A stretch of DNA of 54,697 nucleotides, from the NCBI GenBank assembly GCA_036374135.1, contig DASUUK010000033.1, positions 1 through 54,697 on the forward strand, given 5' to 3'. This DNA is from Euzebyales bacterium (lineage in GTDB: Bacteria > Actinomycetota > Nitriliruptoria > Euzebyales > JAHELV01). Both the position numbers and the translations under genes were made by a program. Positions 17,842 through 26,814 of this stretch are shown piece by piece. The number at the start of each line of letters is the position of its first letter. The first letter of the stretch is position 1. The notes beneath the pieces are model-generated. The model made no database searches and was not told the origin of the DNA. It saw only the letters and a program-made list of their open reading frames with translations.

Positions 17842-19554
17842 TCAGTCGGCGGTCGCTCGGACGTACTGACCGGGGGCATCGTCGATCGGCGGATGCGCCT
17901 CCGACCCGACGGGACGGGCGTCGACCATCCCGCCCGCGCGCTTGCCGATCCACTCGGCCCAGTCCTCCCACCATGACCGGCCCGACTCGGCCGCGTGGTC
18001 CCACCAGGCATCCGGGTCCGGTGGCGTCTCCGACGACAGCCAGATCTTCGCCTTGGGACTGGGCGGGTTCACAACGCCGGCGATGTGGCCGCGCGAGCTC
18101 AGGCAGAACCGGACGTCACCGCCGAGCAGCTGGGTGGACTTGTACGAGGAGCGCCACGGCGCGATGTGGTCGTTCTGTGCCGCCACGATGTAGGCGTCGC
18201 AGTCGACCGCCTTGAGCGACAGGGGCTGGCCGGCGAGCTCCATCTCGTCCTCCGCGAGTTCGTTGCCGACGTAGCACGACCGCAGGTACCACGAGTGCAT
18301 CTCGGCGGGCATGTTGGTCGAGTCCGAGTTCCACGTGAGGATGTCGAACGGCGGCGGGGCCTCGCCCTTGAGCCAGTTGTTCACCAGGTAGTTGAAGATC
18401 AGGTCGTTGGCCCGCAGGGCGTCGAACGTACCGCGCATCTCGCTGGCCGGCAGGTAGCCCTTCTTGTCCATCTTCGCCTCGAGACGCTCGATGGTCCCGA
18501 TGTCGGTGAACACGCCCAGCTCGCCGGGCTCGCGGTAGTCCAGCAGGGTGTTGAGCAGGGTGATCGAGTTGACCCGGTCCTCGCCGGACGCCTTGAGCCA
18601 GGCGACCAACATGGCCGTCAACGCGCCTCCCAGGCACAGCCCGATCATGTTCACCGTCTCCTGGCCGGTGATCTCGGCCACGACGTCCATCGCCGTGTGC
18701 GGGCCGTGGATCAGGTAGTCCTCCATCGACGTGTCGCGCATCTCCGCGTCCGGGTTGCGGTAGCTGATCATGAAGACCGTGTGACCGTGCTGCACCGCCC
18801 ACTCGATCAGGCTCTTCCCGGGGGCGAGATCCATGATGTAGTACTTGTTGATCCAGGGCGGGCTGCACAGGATGGGGATCTCGTGGACCTGTTCGGTCTG
18901 CGGCTCGTACTGGATGAGTTCCATCAGCTCGTTGCGGAACACGACCTTGCCCGGCGTCGCGGCGAGGTTCTCGCCGAGCTCGAACGGCGACGTGTCGACC
19001 TGGCGCGGACGGCCGTTGTTGTTGACCACGTCGTCGAGCATGTTCCGCATGCCCTTCAGCACGCTGATCCCGCCGGTCTCGAACGCGCGCTTGAGCGCAC
19101 CCGGATTGGTCAGCAGACCATTCGTGGGCGCGACGGCGTCCAGCAGGTAGCGCAGCGCGAACTCGGCCTTGCCGCGGCTGTGGTCGTCGAGGCGCGCGCT
19201 GTCGAGCAGGTCGTGCAGGTACCGGGCGCCCGCCGCATAGGTCTGGTGCAGCGCGAAGTACGCTGGGTTCGCGCTCCAGGTCGCGTCCGCGAACCGTAGG
19301 TCACCGTCGATCGGCAACGGGGCCTCGACATCGCGGCCGACGGCCAGCTCGGCAGTCGCCCGGCCGGCGGCGGCCATGTTCGCCATCAGCGACAGCGTCG
19401 CCCGTGACGCGGCGATCGGGTTGGCCAGGGCGCTGACGCCGGCGCGCGCGAGCGCGCGACCGAACAGCACCGCGTCGGCGTCGGCGATCAGTCCCGCCTC
19501 GGGGGACAGGACGTCGGCGAGCTGCTCGATGCGGTCGTTGACGCTGTTGCTCAT
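17842..19554 (-). CDS. phaC: Class I poly(3-hydroxyalkanoate) synthase PhaC
   Basis: A 570-aa alpha/beta-hydrolase polymerase that joins 3-hydroxyacyl-CoA into PHA. The lipase-like box GLCLGG contains the nucleophile Cys307; Asp462 (AAQNDHIAPW) and His490 (SRGHIAGVVNPP) complete the triad. The N-terminal ~200-residue PhaC_N domain is present and no PhaE or PhaR gene is nearby, so class I. ILCSPPWINKYYIMDLAPGKS is typical. Start ATG 19554. A TATTCT (minus strand, 19594-19599) is a possible -10. Confidence 0.96.
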   Translation of the reverse strand: MSNSVNDRIEQLADVLSPEAGLIADADAVLFGRALARAGVSALANPIAASRATLSLMANMAAAGRATAELAVGRDVEAPLPIDGDLRFADATWSANPAYFALHQTYAAGARYLHDLLDSARLDDHSRGKAEFALRYLLDAVAPTNGLLTNPGALKRAFETGGISVLKGMRNMLDDVVNNNGRPRQVDTSPFELGENLAATPGKVVFRNELMELIQYEPQTEQVHEIPILCSPPWINKYYIMDLAPGKSLIEWAVQHGHTVFMISYRNPDAEMRDTSMEDYLIHGPHTAMDVVAEITGQETVNMIGLCLGGALTAMLVAWLKASGEDRVNSITLLNTLLDYREPGELGVFTDIGTIERLEAKMDKKGYLPASEMRGTFDALRANDLIFNYLVNNWLKGEAPPPFDILTWNSDSTNMPAEMHSWYLRSCYVGNELAEDEMELAGQPLSLKAVDCDAYIVAAQNDHIAPWRSSYKSTQLLGGDVRFCLSSRGHIAGVVNPPSPKAKIWLSSETPPDPDAWWDHAAESGRSWWEDWAEWIGKRAGGMVDARPVGSEAHPPIDDAPGQYVRATAD

Positions 19555-19593
19555 TGGCTCGGCCTTTGCTCACGCGGGCATCCTCGGGTGCTC

Positions 19594-19599
19594 AGAATA
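19594..19599 (-). promoter_or_regulatory. Candidate phaC -10 element
   Basis: TATTCT on the minus strand lies about 40 bases before the phaC start; the region is the only AT-rich part of the spacer between the phaA terminator and phaC. The -35 is not convincing. Confidence 0.35.
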
Positions 19600-19624
19600 C
19601 CTAGCAGACGCTTTCGGTACACAG

Positions 19625-19654
19625 CGGCCCGCGGACGACAGTGTCCGCGGGCCG
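19625..19654 (-). terminator. Terminator after phaA
   Basis: CGGCCCGCGGAC and GTCCGCGGGCCG form a perfect 12-bp stem with a 6-base loop, 12 bases after the thiolase stop, separating its transcript from phaC. Confidence 0.85.
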
Positions 19655-19666
19655 TGGGTCCTGTGC

Positions 19667-20857
19667 CTACGTCAGCCGCTCGAAGACGGCGGCGATGCCC
19701 TGCCCGCCACCGATGCACATCGTGACCAGGCCGTAGCGCCCGTCGATGCGCTCGAGCTCGTGGAGTGCCTTGACCGTCAGGATCGCGCCCGTCGCGCCGA
19801 TCGGGTGGCCCAGCGAGATGCCACTGCCGTTCGGGTTGGTGCGGTCCTCCGGCAGGCTCAGATCGCGCATCACCGCGATGGCCTGTGCGGCGAAGGCCTC
19901 GTTGAGCTCGATCGTGTCCATGTCATCGACCTTGAGGTCTGCGCGATCGAGCGCCTGGCGGATCGCCCCGATCGGGCCGACACCCATGATGCTCGGCTCC
20001 ACGCCGGCGAACCCGTAGGACACGAGACGCGCCATCGGGCTGTGCCCGTTCGCTTCAGCGAACTCGCGCTCCATCAGGATGACCGCCGCGGCGCCGTCGT
20101 TGATGCCCGCAGCGTTTCCGGCGGTGACGTTGCCATCGCCCTTGAACACCGGCTTGAGCTTGCTCATGCCCTCGATGCTCGCGTCGGCGCGGACGTGCTC
20201 GTCGGTGGTGAACGTCACCGTCTCCTTGCGGGTGCGGACCTCGATCGGCAGGATCTGGTCGTCGAAGTACCCCTCCTGGTGGGCCTTCGCCGCGCGCTGG
20301 TGGCTCTGGACGGCGAACGCGTCCTGGTCCTCGCGGGTCACACCCCACTGCTCGGACACGTTCTCGGCGGTGACACCCATGTGGCAGTCCTGGAACGGGT
20401 CCGTCAGGGCGCCCACGGTGGCGTCGATCAGCTTGCCGTCGCCCAGGCGCTCGCCCCAGCGCGCCCCGGGCACCCAGTAGGCGCCGCGGCTCATCGACTC
20501 GGCCCCGCCGGCCAGTGCCGCGTCGCAGTCACCCAGGGCGACCATCTGCGCCGCCGACACGATCGCCTGCAGGCCGCTGCCGCACAGCCGGTTGACGGTG
20601 AGCGCGGGCGTCTCCACGGGCAGTCCCGCATTGACGGACACGACGCGCGACAGGTACATGTCGTGGACGTCGGTGTGGATGACGTTGGCGAAGACCGTCT
20701 GACCGACCTTTTCGGGATCGACGCCACTGCGGCTGATGGCCTCTGCCGCGACCTTCGCTCCGAGGTCGGTCGGCGGGATGTCCTTCAGTGCGCCGCCGAA
20801 CCGCCCGACGGCTGTCCTGACTCCACTGGCGACGACGACTTCGCGTGCGGTCTGCAT
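19667..20857 (-). CDS. phaA: Acetyl-CoA acetyltransferase (beta-ketothiolase)
   Basis: A 396-aa biosynthetic-type thiolase condensing two acetyl-CoA to acetoacetyl-CoA. The nucleophile Cys92 is in NRLCGSGLQAI; the C-terminal GISLGHPIGATGA His and MCIGGGQGIA Cys complete the site. ATG 20857 is preceded by GAGGAGG on the minus strand, a strong ribosome-binding site, although the frame stays open for another 100 codons upstream. It is the first step of PHB synthesis, next to phaC and divergent from the reductase gene. Confidence 0.94.
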   Translation of the reverse strand: MQTAREVVVASGVRTAVGRFGGALKDIPPTDLGAKVAAEAISRSGVDPEKVGQTVFANVIHTDVHDMYLSRVVSVNAGLPVETPALTVNRLCGSGLQAIVSAAQMVALGDCDAALAGGAESMSRGAYWVPGARWGERLGDGKLIDATVGALTDPFQDCHMGVTAENVSEQWGVTREDQDAFAVQSHQRAAKAHQEGYFDDQILPIEVRTRKETVTFTTDEHVRADASIEGMSKLKPVFKGDGNVTAGNAAGINDGAAAVILMEREFAEANGHSPMARLVSYGFAGVEPSIMGVGPIGAIRQALDRADLKVDDMDTIELNEAFAAQAIAVMRDLSLPEDRTNPNGSGISLGHPIGATGAILTVKALHELERIDGRYGLVTMCIGGGQGIAAVFERLT

Positions 20858-21068
20858 TGTTGTCCTCCTCGGGGGACGCGCAGCCCCGGTGGCGATGGAG
20901 CTGAGCGACCGATCGGCTCCTGCGGACGTCCGACCGCCCTGTCGGGTGTCCACGTGCGGCAAAGTTCCTCCCAGAATGCGTACCGCCACAGGCCTTCGGG
21001 GAAACGTCGGGACACGGGTGGAAGATTTCCTGTCGAGACATGGCGACGGCGACCGAAGGGATGCGCTC

Positions 21069-21815
21069 ATGGCAGACATGAAAGGACAGGTGGCGTTGGT
21101 CACCGGCGGGTCACGTGGGATCGGACGGGCGATCTGCGAACGCCTCGTCGGGCGGGGTCTCAAGATCGCTGCGGGTTATTCCCGCAACTCGTCGGCAGCC
21201 GAGGAACTGCAGCAGAAGTTCCCCGACGCCGGGATCACGATCCACCAGGGCAACATCGGTGATGCCGAGGACTGCGCGCGGGTGGTCCGGGAGGTCATCG
21301 ACCAGCACGGTCAGCTCGACATCCTGGTCAACAACGCCGGCATCACTGTGGACAAGACGGTCCGCAAGATGACTGCCGACGACTGGGACCGCGTCATACA
21401 GGTCAACCTCAACGGCGCCTTCTACATGTCGAGCGCCGCGCTGCACCAGATGCTCGACCAGGGTGGTGGGCGCATCATCAACATCAGCTCGGTGATCGGT
21501 GAGAAGGGCAACGTCGGCCAGGCCAACTACTCGTCGGCCAAGGCCGGTCTGCTCGGCCTAACGATGAGCATGGCGCTCGAGACCGCCAAGAAGGGCATCA
21601 CGGTCAACGCGGTGGCGCCGGGCTACATCGAGACCGACATGTTCAGCGACGTGCCCGACAAGATCCAGGAGCAGATCGTCGAGACGATCCCGACCGGCCG
21701 GCTCGGCAAGCCGGACGAGGTCGCGCGCGTGGTCGAGTTCCTGGCCGACCCCGAGTCGAGCTACATCACGGGCTCGGTCTTCGATGTCAACGGCGGCCTG
21801 TTCATGTCATCCTGA
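21069..21815 (+). CDS. phaB: Acetoacetyl-CoA reductase / FabG-type SDR
   Basis: A 248-aa short-chain dehydrogenase: TGGSRGIG nucleotide-binding loop, NNAG, catalytic Ser140/141 (INISSVIG), Tyr154 and Lys158 (NYSSAKAG). It ends VFDVNGGLFMSS. FabG and PhaB cannot be separated by sequence alone; the position between the thiolase and PHA genes favours (R)-3-hydroxybutyryl-CoA formation. ATG 21069 follows AAGGGA with a 7-base spacing. A terminator-like hairpin follows the stop. Confidence 0.88.
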   Translation: MADMKGQVALVTGGSRGIGRAICERLVGRGLKIAAGYSRNSSAAEELQQKFPDAGITIHQGNIGDAEDCARVVREVIDQHGQLDILVNNAGITVDKTVRKMTADDWDRVIQVNLNGAFYMSSAALHQMLDQGGGRIINISSVIGEKGNVGQANYSSAKAGLLGLTMSMALETAKKGITVNAVAPGYIETDMFSDVPDKIQEQIVETIPTGRLGKPDEVARVVEFLADPESSYITGSVFDVNGGLFMSS

Positions 21816-21844
21816 GGCCCACGGCGTGTCTCGCCGCGCGCGGC

Positions 21845-21864
21845 GCGCCACCGTCGGGTGGCGC
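21845..21864 (+). terminator. Hairpin after phaB
   Basis: GCGCCACC and GGTGGCGC form a perfect 8-bp stem with loop GTCG, 29 bases after the phaB stop. Confidence 0.6.
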
Positions 21865-21908
21865 ACGTCCCAAGCCTCACGACCGGTACCCCTCGCGCAA
21901 CGCGGGCG

Positions 21909-21923
21909 CACCATCGTATGGTG
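21909..21923 (+). promoter_or_regulatory. Candidate cox promoter -10 within a palindrome
   Basis: CACCATCGTATGGTG has 6-bp arms and contains TATGGT (21917-21922), a TANNNT -10. A regulator binding the palindrome would block the promoter. The predicted start near 21929 gives a leader that includes a well-spaced ribosome-binding site for the small ORF at 21953. Confidence 0.4.
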
Positions 21924-21952
21924 TGTCTGCGGGCGTGAGGAACGGAGAGTCG

Positions 21953-22093
21953 ATGTTTGTGACCTGCACGGCTCCCACGTGCCGCGCGCCCCGTGAACTG
22001 AGACCTGCTGCCCCGTGGCCCCTGCGGCCCGGGGCAGTTTCGCGTCTGGACGCGCCGACGCACTCGGTGTGTCGGCAACGCCACCACGAGTAG
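21953..22093 (+). CDS. Possible 46-aa leader peptide upstream of coxS
   Basis: ATG 21953 follows GGAG at a good distance. The 46 codons encode [18 protein letters not shown] and a Pro/Arg/His-rich remainder ending at TAG 22091-22093. Coding is uncertain because high GC makes short open frames common; the ribosome-binding site and position before a regulated operon are the only support. No similarity is recognised. Confidence 0.25.
   Translation: MFVTCTAPTCRAPRELRPAAPWPLRPGAVSRLDAPTHSVCRQRHHE
22008..22037 (+). promoter_or_regulatory. Hairpin in the coxS leader
   Basis: CTGCCCCG and CGGGGCAG form a perfect 8-bp stem with a 14-base loop inside the candidate leader ORF. It could be an attenuator, but no alternative antiterminator pairing was established. 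Confidence 0.35.
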
Positions 22094-22134
22094 CGGTCGA
22101 CCATGTGCCCGCGCGAGGCGGGCGAGGAGGAGTC

Positions 22135-22614
22135 ATGCCACGAATCAGCGTCACCGTCGACGGGGTGACCTACGAGGACGATGTCGAACCCAGGCTCCTG
22201 CTCGTGTACTACCTGCGCGAGCGCCTCGGACTGACCGGAACGAACGTCGGCTGCGACACGAGCAACTGTGGTGCCTGCACCGTGCTGTTCAACGGGCGCA
22301 GCGCCAAGAGCTGCACGATCCTGGCCGCGCAGGCCGACGGCGCCGAGATCACGACGATCCAGGGGCTGGCGCGCAACGGCGAGTGGCATCCGCTGCAGAA
22401 GGCGTTCAACACCGAGCACGGTCTGCAGTGTGGGTACTGCACACCCGGCATGATCATGTCGTCGGTCGACCTGCTCGAGCAGAACCCCGACCCGTCGGAG
22501 GAGGAGATCCGCCACGGCCTCGAGGGCAACCTCTGCCGGTGCACCGGCTACCAGAACATCGTCAAGGCGGTCCAGACCGCCGCGGCCGAGGCCCGCCAGG
22601 AGGTGACGTCGTGA
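22135..22614 (+). CDS. coxS: Molybdenum hydroxylase small [2Fe-2S] subunit (CoxS family)
   Basis: A 159-aa iron-sulfur protein carrying two [2Fe-2S] clusters. The plant-ferredoxin-type N-terminal cluster ligands are in [16 protein letters not shown] plus the Cys of AKSC; the helical C-terminal cluster uses CGYC and CRC ([22 protein letters not shown]). It carries electrons from the Mo site to FAD. ATG 22135 has GAGGAGGA upstream. It is the first gene of an operon and overlaps the next start by GTGA. The S-L-M gene order fits form II enzymes. Confidence 0.94.
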   Translation: MPRISVTVDGVTYEDDVEPRLLLVYYLRERLGLTGTNVGCDTSNCGACTVLFNGRSAKSCTILAAQADGAEITTIQGLARNGEWHPLQKAFNTEHGLQCGYCTPGMIMSSVDLLEQNPDPSEEEIRHGLEGNLCRCTGYQNIVKAVQTAAAEARQEVTS

Positions 22615-25028
22615 CCGACACCGCCACACCGAAGAGCGGCAACATCGGCGACGCGGTGGTCCGCAAGGAGGACGCCAAGCTCGTCACCGGGCAGACGACG
22701 TGGACCGACAACATCGCGTTCCCCGGCATGCTCTACATGTCGGTGCTGCGCAGCCCGATGGCCCACGCGCGTATCAACAGCGTCGACGTCAGTAGCGCAC
22801 TCGAGCAGCCGGGCGTCCTGGGAGCCTTCTCGGGCGCCGACCTCGCCGACGAGTGGGCGGGGCCGATGCCGTGCGCCTGGCCAATCACGGACGAGATGGT
22901 TCACCCTGACCATTGGCCCATCGCCGTTGATGAGGTCCGCTACGTCGGCGACGCCGTCGCGGTGGTCGTCGCGCGGGACCGCTTCGCGGCGGCCGACGCG
23001 CTCGAGCACATCATGGTCGACTACGAGCCCCTTGACGCCGTCGTCGACATGGAAGCCGCGTTGGAGGACGGTGCGGCACTCGTGCACGCCGACAAGGGCA
23101 CGAATACCACGTACGTATTCAACTTGAGCAACGGCGACGTGGACGGCGCCTTCGATGGTGCACACACCGTTGTGAAGCGTCGCTTCATCAACCAGCGGCT
23201 GATCCCGACGGCCATCGAACCTCGCGCGGTCGTCGTTGCGCCGATCGCTGCGGCCGGCGAGTTCACGATGTACACGGCGACACAGATACCGCACATCCTC
23301 CGACTGATGCTGGCGTTGACCACCGGCGTGTCCGAGTCGAAGCTGCGCGTCGTCGCCCCCGATGTCGGTGGCGCCTTCGGGTCGAAGCTGAACGTGTACG
23401 CCGAGGAGCTCATGGCGCTGGTGCTCGCCAAGAGGCTTGGGCGGCCGATCAAGTGGACCGAGACGCGCAGCGAGGGGTACCAGACGACGATCCACGGCCG
23501 CGATCAGATCCAGGAGGTAGAGGCCGCGGTCGACGAGGACGGTCGACTGCGCGGCTTGCGGGTGAAGCTGCTGGCCGACATGGGTGCGTACCTGCAGCTG
23601 CTGACACCCAGCATCCCGATCCTTGGCGCGTTGATGTATCCCGCGATCTATAAGATGGATGCCTACTCATTCGAGTGCACCGGGGTGTTCACGAACAAGA
23701 CGCCCACCGACGCCTACCGCGGTGCGGGCCGGCCTGAGGCCACCTATGCCACGGAGCGGATCATGGACGAGGTCGCGGTCGAGCTCGGGATGGACCCCAT
23801 GGAGTTCCGGCGGCGCAACTGGATCACGCACGAGGAGTTCCCGTTCGAGACGATCGCGGGACTGACGTACGACTCGGGCCATTACGAAGCCGCCACCGAC
23901 AAGGCCATGCAGCTGTTCGACTACGAGGGACTCCGCGCCGAACAGCAGCGCAGGCGGGAGTCGGGTGACCGCCACCAGCTCGGCATCGGCATCTCGACCT
24001 ACACCGAGGCGTGTGGCGTAGGACCATCCCGCGTGCTCGGTAGCCTCGGAAATGCGGCGGGCGGTTGGGAGAGCGCCACGATACGGATGCTGCCGTCGGG
24101 CAAGGTCGAAGTCGTCACTGGCGTCTCGCCGCACGGGCAGGGGCATGAGACGACATTCAGTCAGATCGTGGCCGACACGCTCGGGGTGCCGTTCGAGGAT
24201 GTAGAGATCCTCCACGGTGACACCAAGGTCGCGCCACAGGGCCTGGACACCTACGGGTCGCGGTCACTGGCGGTTGGAGGCGTCGCCGTCTACAAGGCCG
24301 CTCATCGCATGCTCGACAAGCTCAAGACGGCTGCCGCGCACATGCTGGAGGTGTCCGTCGATGACGTCGAGTTCGCCGACGGGAAGTTCCGGGTGCGGGG
24401 CTCACCGGACACCGCCAAGGGCATCGGCGACGTCGTGCTGGGCGTGTTCGCCGCGCACGATCTGCCTGATGGCTATGAGCCGTCACTGTCGGCGGAGTTC
24501 ACATTCGATCCGGAGAACCTGTCGTTCCCACACGGCACGCACCTGTGCGCGGTCGAGGTCGACACCGAGACCGGGATGCCGAGGATCCGCGAGTACGTGG
24601 CGGTCGACGACGTCGGCAACGTCGTCAACCCACAGATCGTCGACGGCCAGGTCCATGGAGGCCTGGCGCAGGGCATCGCCCAGGCGCTGTACGAAGAGGC
24701 GGTGTACGACGACGCCGGCAACCTGACGACCGGCTCGCTGGTCGACTACTACGTGCCGGGTGCCCCGGATCTGCCCCACTACGTCACCGACCGGACGGTG
24801 ACGCCGGCGACCAGCAACCCGTTGGGCGTCAAGGGCGTCGGGGAGGCCGGCACCATCGGGTCGACGCCCGCGGTCGTCAACGCCGTGCTCGACGCCGTGC
24901 GCCACCTCGGGGTCACCCACATCGAGATGCCGTGCAGTCCGGAGCGCGTGTGGCGCGCCCTGCAGCAGGGCGCGGCCACCAGAGACGAGATCGCGCCGGA
25001 GGGCGCGGAGGGAGGACAGCACCCGTGA
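22611..25028 (+). CDS. coxL: Molybdenum hydroxylase large subunit, form II CoxL-like
   Basis: An 805-aa Mo-cofactor subunit of the xanthine oxidase/CO dehydrogenase family. Recognised parts: the N-terminal a/b hammerhead ([21 protein letters not shown]), the Mo-pterin-binding [27 protein letters not shown], and the C-terminal [19 protein letters not shown] with the catalytic Glu. The active-site loop at residues 368-374 (23712-23732) reads AYRGAGR, not the AYRCSFR that holds the Cys ligating Cu in true form I CO dehydrogenase. CO oxidation is therefore not supported; the substrate is unknown, perhaps an aldehyde or N-heterocycle. GTG 22611 follows AGGAGGTGA. Confidence 0.93.
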   Translation: MTDTATPKSGNIGDAVVRKEDAKLVTGQTTWTDNIAFPGMLYMSVLRSPMAHARINSVDVSSALEQPGVLGAFSGADLADEWAGPMPCAWPITDEMVHPDHWPIAVDEVRYVGDAVAVVVARDRFAAADALEHIMVDYEPLDAVVDMEAALEDGAALVHADKGTNTTYVFNLSNGDVDGAFDGAHTVVKRRFINQRLIPTAIEPRAVVVAPIAAAGEFTMYTATQIPHILRLMLALTTGVSESKLRVVAPDVGGAFGSKLNVYAEELMALVLAKRLGRPIKWTETRSEGYQTTIHGRDQIQEVEAAVDEDGRLRGLRVKLLADMGAYLQLLTPSIPILGALMYPAIYKMDAYSFECTGVFTNKTPTDAYRGAGRPEATYATERIMDEVAVELGMDPMEFRRRNWITHEEFPFETIAGLTYDSGHYEAATDKAMQLFDYEGLRAEQQRRRESGDRHQLGIGISTYTEACGVGPSRVLGSLGNAAGGWESATIRMLPSGKVEVVTGVSPHGQGHETTFSQIVADTLGVPFEDVEILHGDTKVAPQGLDTYGSRSLAVGGVAVYKAAHRMLDKLKTAAAHMLEVSVDDVEFADGKFRVRGSPDTAKGIGDVVLGVFAAHDLPDGYEPSLSAEFTFDPENLSFPHGTHLCAVEVDTETGMPRIREYVAVDDVGNVVNPQIVDGQVHGGLAQGIAQALYEEAVYDDAGNLTTGSLVDYYVPGAPDLPHYVTDRTVTPATSNPLGVKGVGEAGTIGSTPAVVNAVLDAVRHLGVTHIEMPCSPERVWRALQQGAATRDEIAPEGAEGGQHP

Positions 25029-25876
25029 TTCCCGCGAGCTTCGACTACACGAGGGTCGACACGGTCGACGAGGCGGTCGCCGCGCTCGCCGAGCACGGTG
25101 AGGACGCGAAGGTCCTGGCGGGTGGGCACAGCCTGATCCCGCTGCTGCGCCTGCGCATGGCGTTCCCGAGCGTGCTGGTGGATATCGGGCGCGTCGACGA
25201 GATGCGGGGTGTGCGCGACGACGGTGACCACCTGGTCATCGGGGCCGCCACCACGCACGACGAGGTGATGCACGACGACCTGGTGCACCAGCACTGTCCG
25301 GTGATCGCAGATGTGGTCGGCGAGGTCGGCGACCCGCAGGTGCGCCACCGGGGCACCTTCGGTGGCGGACTGGCGCACGGCGACAGCGCCGGCGACCTGC
25401 CGGCGCTCGCCCTGGCCCTCGATGCCACGTTCGTGGTGGCGGGTCCGGGCGGTCGACGGGACGTCGCCGCGTCAGACTTCTTCGTCGACTACCTGCAGAC
25501 CGCGTGTGGCCCCGACGACGTGCTCGTCGAGGTCCGCGTGCCCAAGCTCGGCGACGGCTGGGGCCACGACTACCAGAAGTTCAACCGGGTCGCGCAGGCC
25601 TGGGCGATCGTCGGCAGCCTCGCGCTCGTCCGCCGCGACAACGGCAGCGTCGGTGAGGCGCGCGTCGGTCTGACCCACATGGGCACCGTGCCGCTGCGCG
25701 CCACGCAGACGGAGCAGGCGCTGATCGGCGCGTCGACGGATGCGATCGCCGACGCGTGCGACCTGGCCGCCGAGGGCACGTCGCCCCCGGAGGACCTCAA
25801 TGCCAGAGCCGACTACCGTCAGCACCTTGCGCGCGTTCTGACCCGCCGCGCGGTGGAGAACGCGCTGGGTGGCTGA
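25025..25876 (+). CDS. coxM: Molybdenum hydroxylase FAD-binding subunit (CoxM family)
   Basis: A 283-aa flavoprotein completing the SLM heterotrimer. KVLAGGHSLIPLLRLRMA and HRGTFGGGLAHGDSAGDLPA are the two FAD-pyrophosphate-binding loops, followed by the CO_deh_flav_C domain. It receives electrons from the 2Fe-2S subunit and passes them to an external acceptor. GTG 25025 overlaps the coxL stop by GTGA. Confidence 0.94.
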   Translation: MIPASFDYTRVDTVDEAVAALAEHGEDAKVLAGGHSLIPLLRLRMAFPSVLVDIGRVDEMRGVRDDGDHLVIGAATTHDEVMHDDLVHQHCPVIADVVGEVGDPQVRHRGTFGGGLAHGDSAGDLPALALALDATFVVAGPGGRRDVAASDFFVDYLQTACGPDDVLVEVRVPKLGDGWGHDYQKFNRVAQAWAIVGSLALVRRDNGSVGEARVGLTHMGTVPLRATQTEQALIGASTDAIADACDLAAEGTSPPEDLNARADYRQHLARVLTRRAVENALGG

Positions 25877-26801
25877 CGCCCCGGGCGACGTCGGAGGGGA
25901 CCAGGCGGGGGCTGCTGACCTCAGCAGCCCCGGCGCGGTGCGCGATCGCCTCGCCGAGCACGACTACCTGGCCGATGCGGGCCTGTCGACGGTCATCTTC
26001 CTCGCGCTCAGGACCCAGCGCCCGCTGTTCCTGGAGGGTGAGGCCGGAGTCGGCAAGACCGCGGTCGCGCACGCGCTGTCCGGCGTGCTCGACGCGCCAC
26101 TCGTGCGCCTCCAGTGCTACGAGGGCATCGACGCGAGCCAGGCGCTGTACGACTGGGACTTCCCGCGGCAATTGCTGCACCTGCGCGCGGCAGAGGCGGG
26201 CGGCGTCGATGACGTCGCGGCCGTCGAGGCCGAGCTCTACACGCGCCGGTTCCTGATCGCCAGGCCGTTGCTGCAGGCGCTCGAACAGTCGCCGTGCGTG
26301 CTGCTGATCGACGAGATCGACCGCGCTGACGACGAGTTCGAGGCGTTCCTGCTCGAGATCCTGTCGGAGTTCACGGTGACCGTGCCGGAGATCGGCACGT
26401 TGCGCGCGACCGAGCCGCCGATCGTCGTCATCACGTCGAACCGCACACGCGAGGTCCACGACGCGCTGAAGCGACGCTGCTACTACCACTGGCTCGAGCA
26501 TCCGGACTTCGATCGCGAGATCGCGATCGTGCGAACGCGGTTGCCGCGCGTGTCCGAACGCCTCGCACGTGAGGTGACGGCCGTCACGCAGGCGCTGCGG
26601 GGTGCCGATCTGCTCAAGCCGCCCGGGGTCGCAGAGACCATCGACTGGGCCGGCGCCCTGGCGGCGCTTGATGTGCACAGCCTGGAACCCGATGTCGTCA
26701 TGGCCACGATGGGCGCGGCGTTGAAGTACCGTGAGGATCAGGAGCGCGCCCGCCGACTCGACATCGGACAGCTCGTGCGGCAGGCGCTGGCCGAGGTCTG
26801 A
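25869..26801 (+). CDS. coxD: MoxR-type AAA+ ATPase (CoxD)
   Basis: A 310-aa AAA+ ATPase with Walker A GEAGVGKTA, Walker B LLIDEIDRADDEFEAFLLE and ITSNRTREVHDALKRRC (sensor/Arg-finger region). It is the CoxD class of chaperone needed in O. carboxidovorans for active-site maturation of CO dehydrogenase. Here it presumably works with the VWA protein encoded next. GTG 25869 overlaps the coxM end by 8 bases. Confidence 0.93.
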   Translation: MADAPGDVGGDQAGAADLSSPGAVRDRLAEHDYLADAGLSTVIFLALRTQRPLFLEGEAGVGKTAVAHALSGVLDAPLVRLQCYEGIDASQALYDWDFPRQLLHLRAAEAGGVDDVAAVEAELYTRRFLIARPLLQALEQSPCVLLIDEIDRADDEFEAFLLEILSEFTVTVPEIGTLRATEPPIVVITSNRTREVHDALKRRCYYHWLEHPDFDREIAIVRTRLPRVSERLAREVTAVTQALRGADLLKPPGVAETIDWAGALAALDVHSLEPDVVMATMGAALKYREDQERARRLDIGQLVRQALAEV

Positions 26802-26814
26802 GGACCACACGCGC

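Larger units (their letters stand above)
21816..22134. other. Leader region between phaB and coxS
   Basis: A 319-bp gap. In order it holds a hairpin after phaB (21845-21864), a possible -10 within a small palindrome (21909-21923), a 46-codon candidate leader ORF (21953-22093) and a GC-rich hairpin inside that ORF (22008-22037), then the coxS ribosome-binding site. Confidence 0.5.

Noticed and set aside
22611-25028. Annotation of CoxL as carbon monoxide dehydrogenase
   Set aside because: The active-site loop is AYRGAGR and lacks the Cys of AYRCSFR, and the gene order is S-L-M; form II function is unknown.
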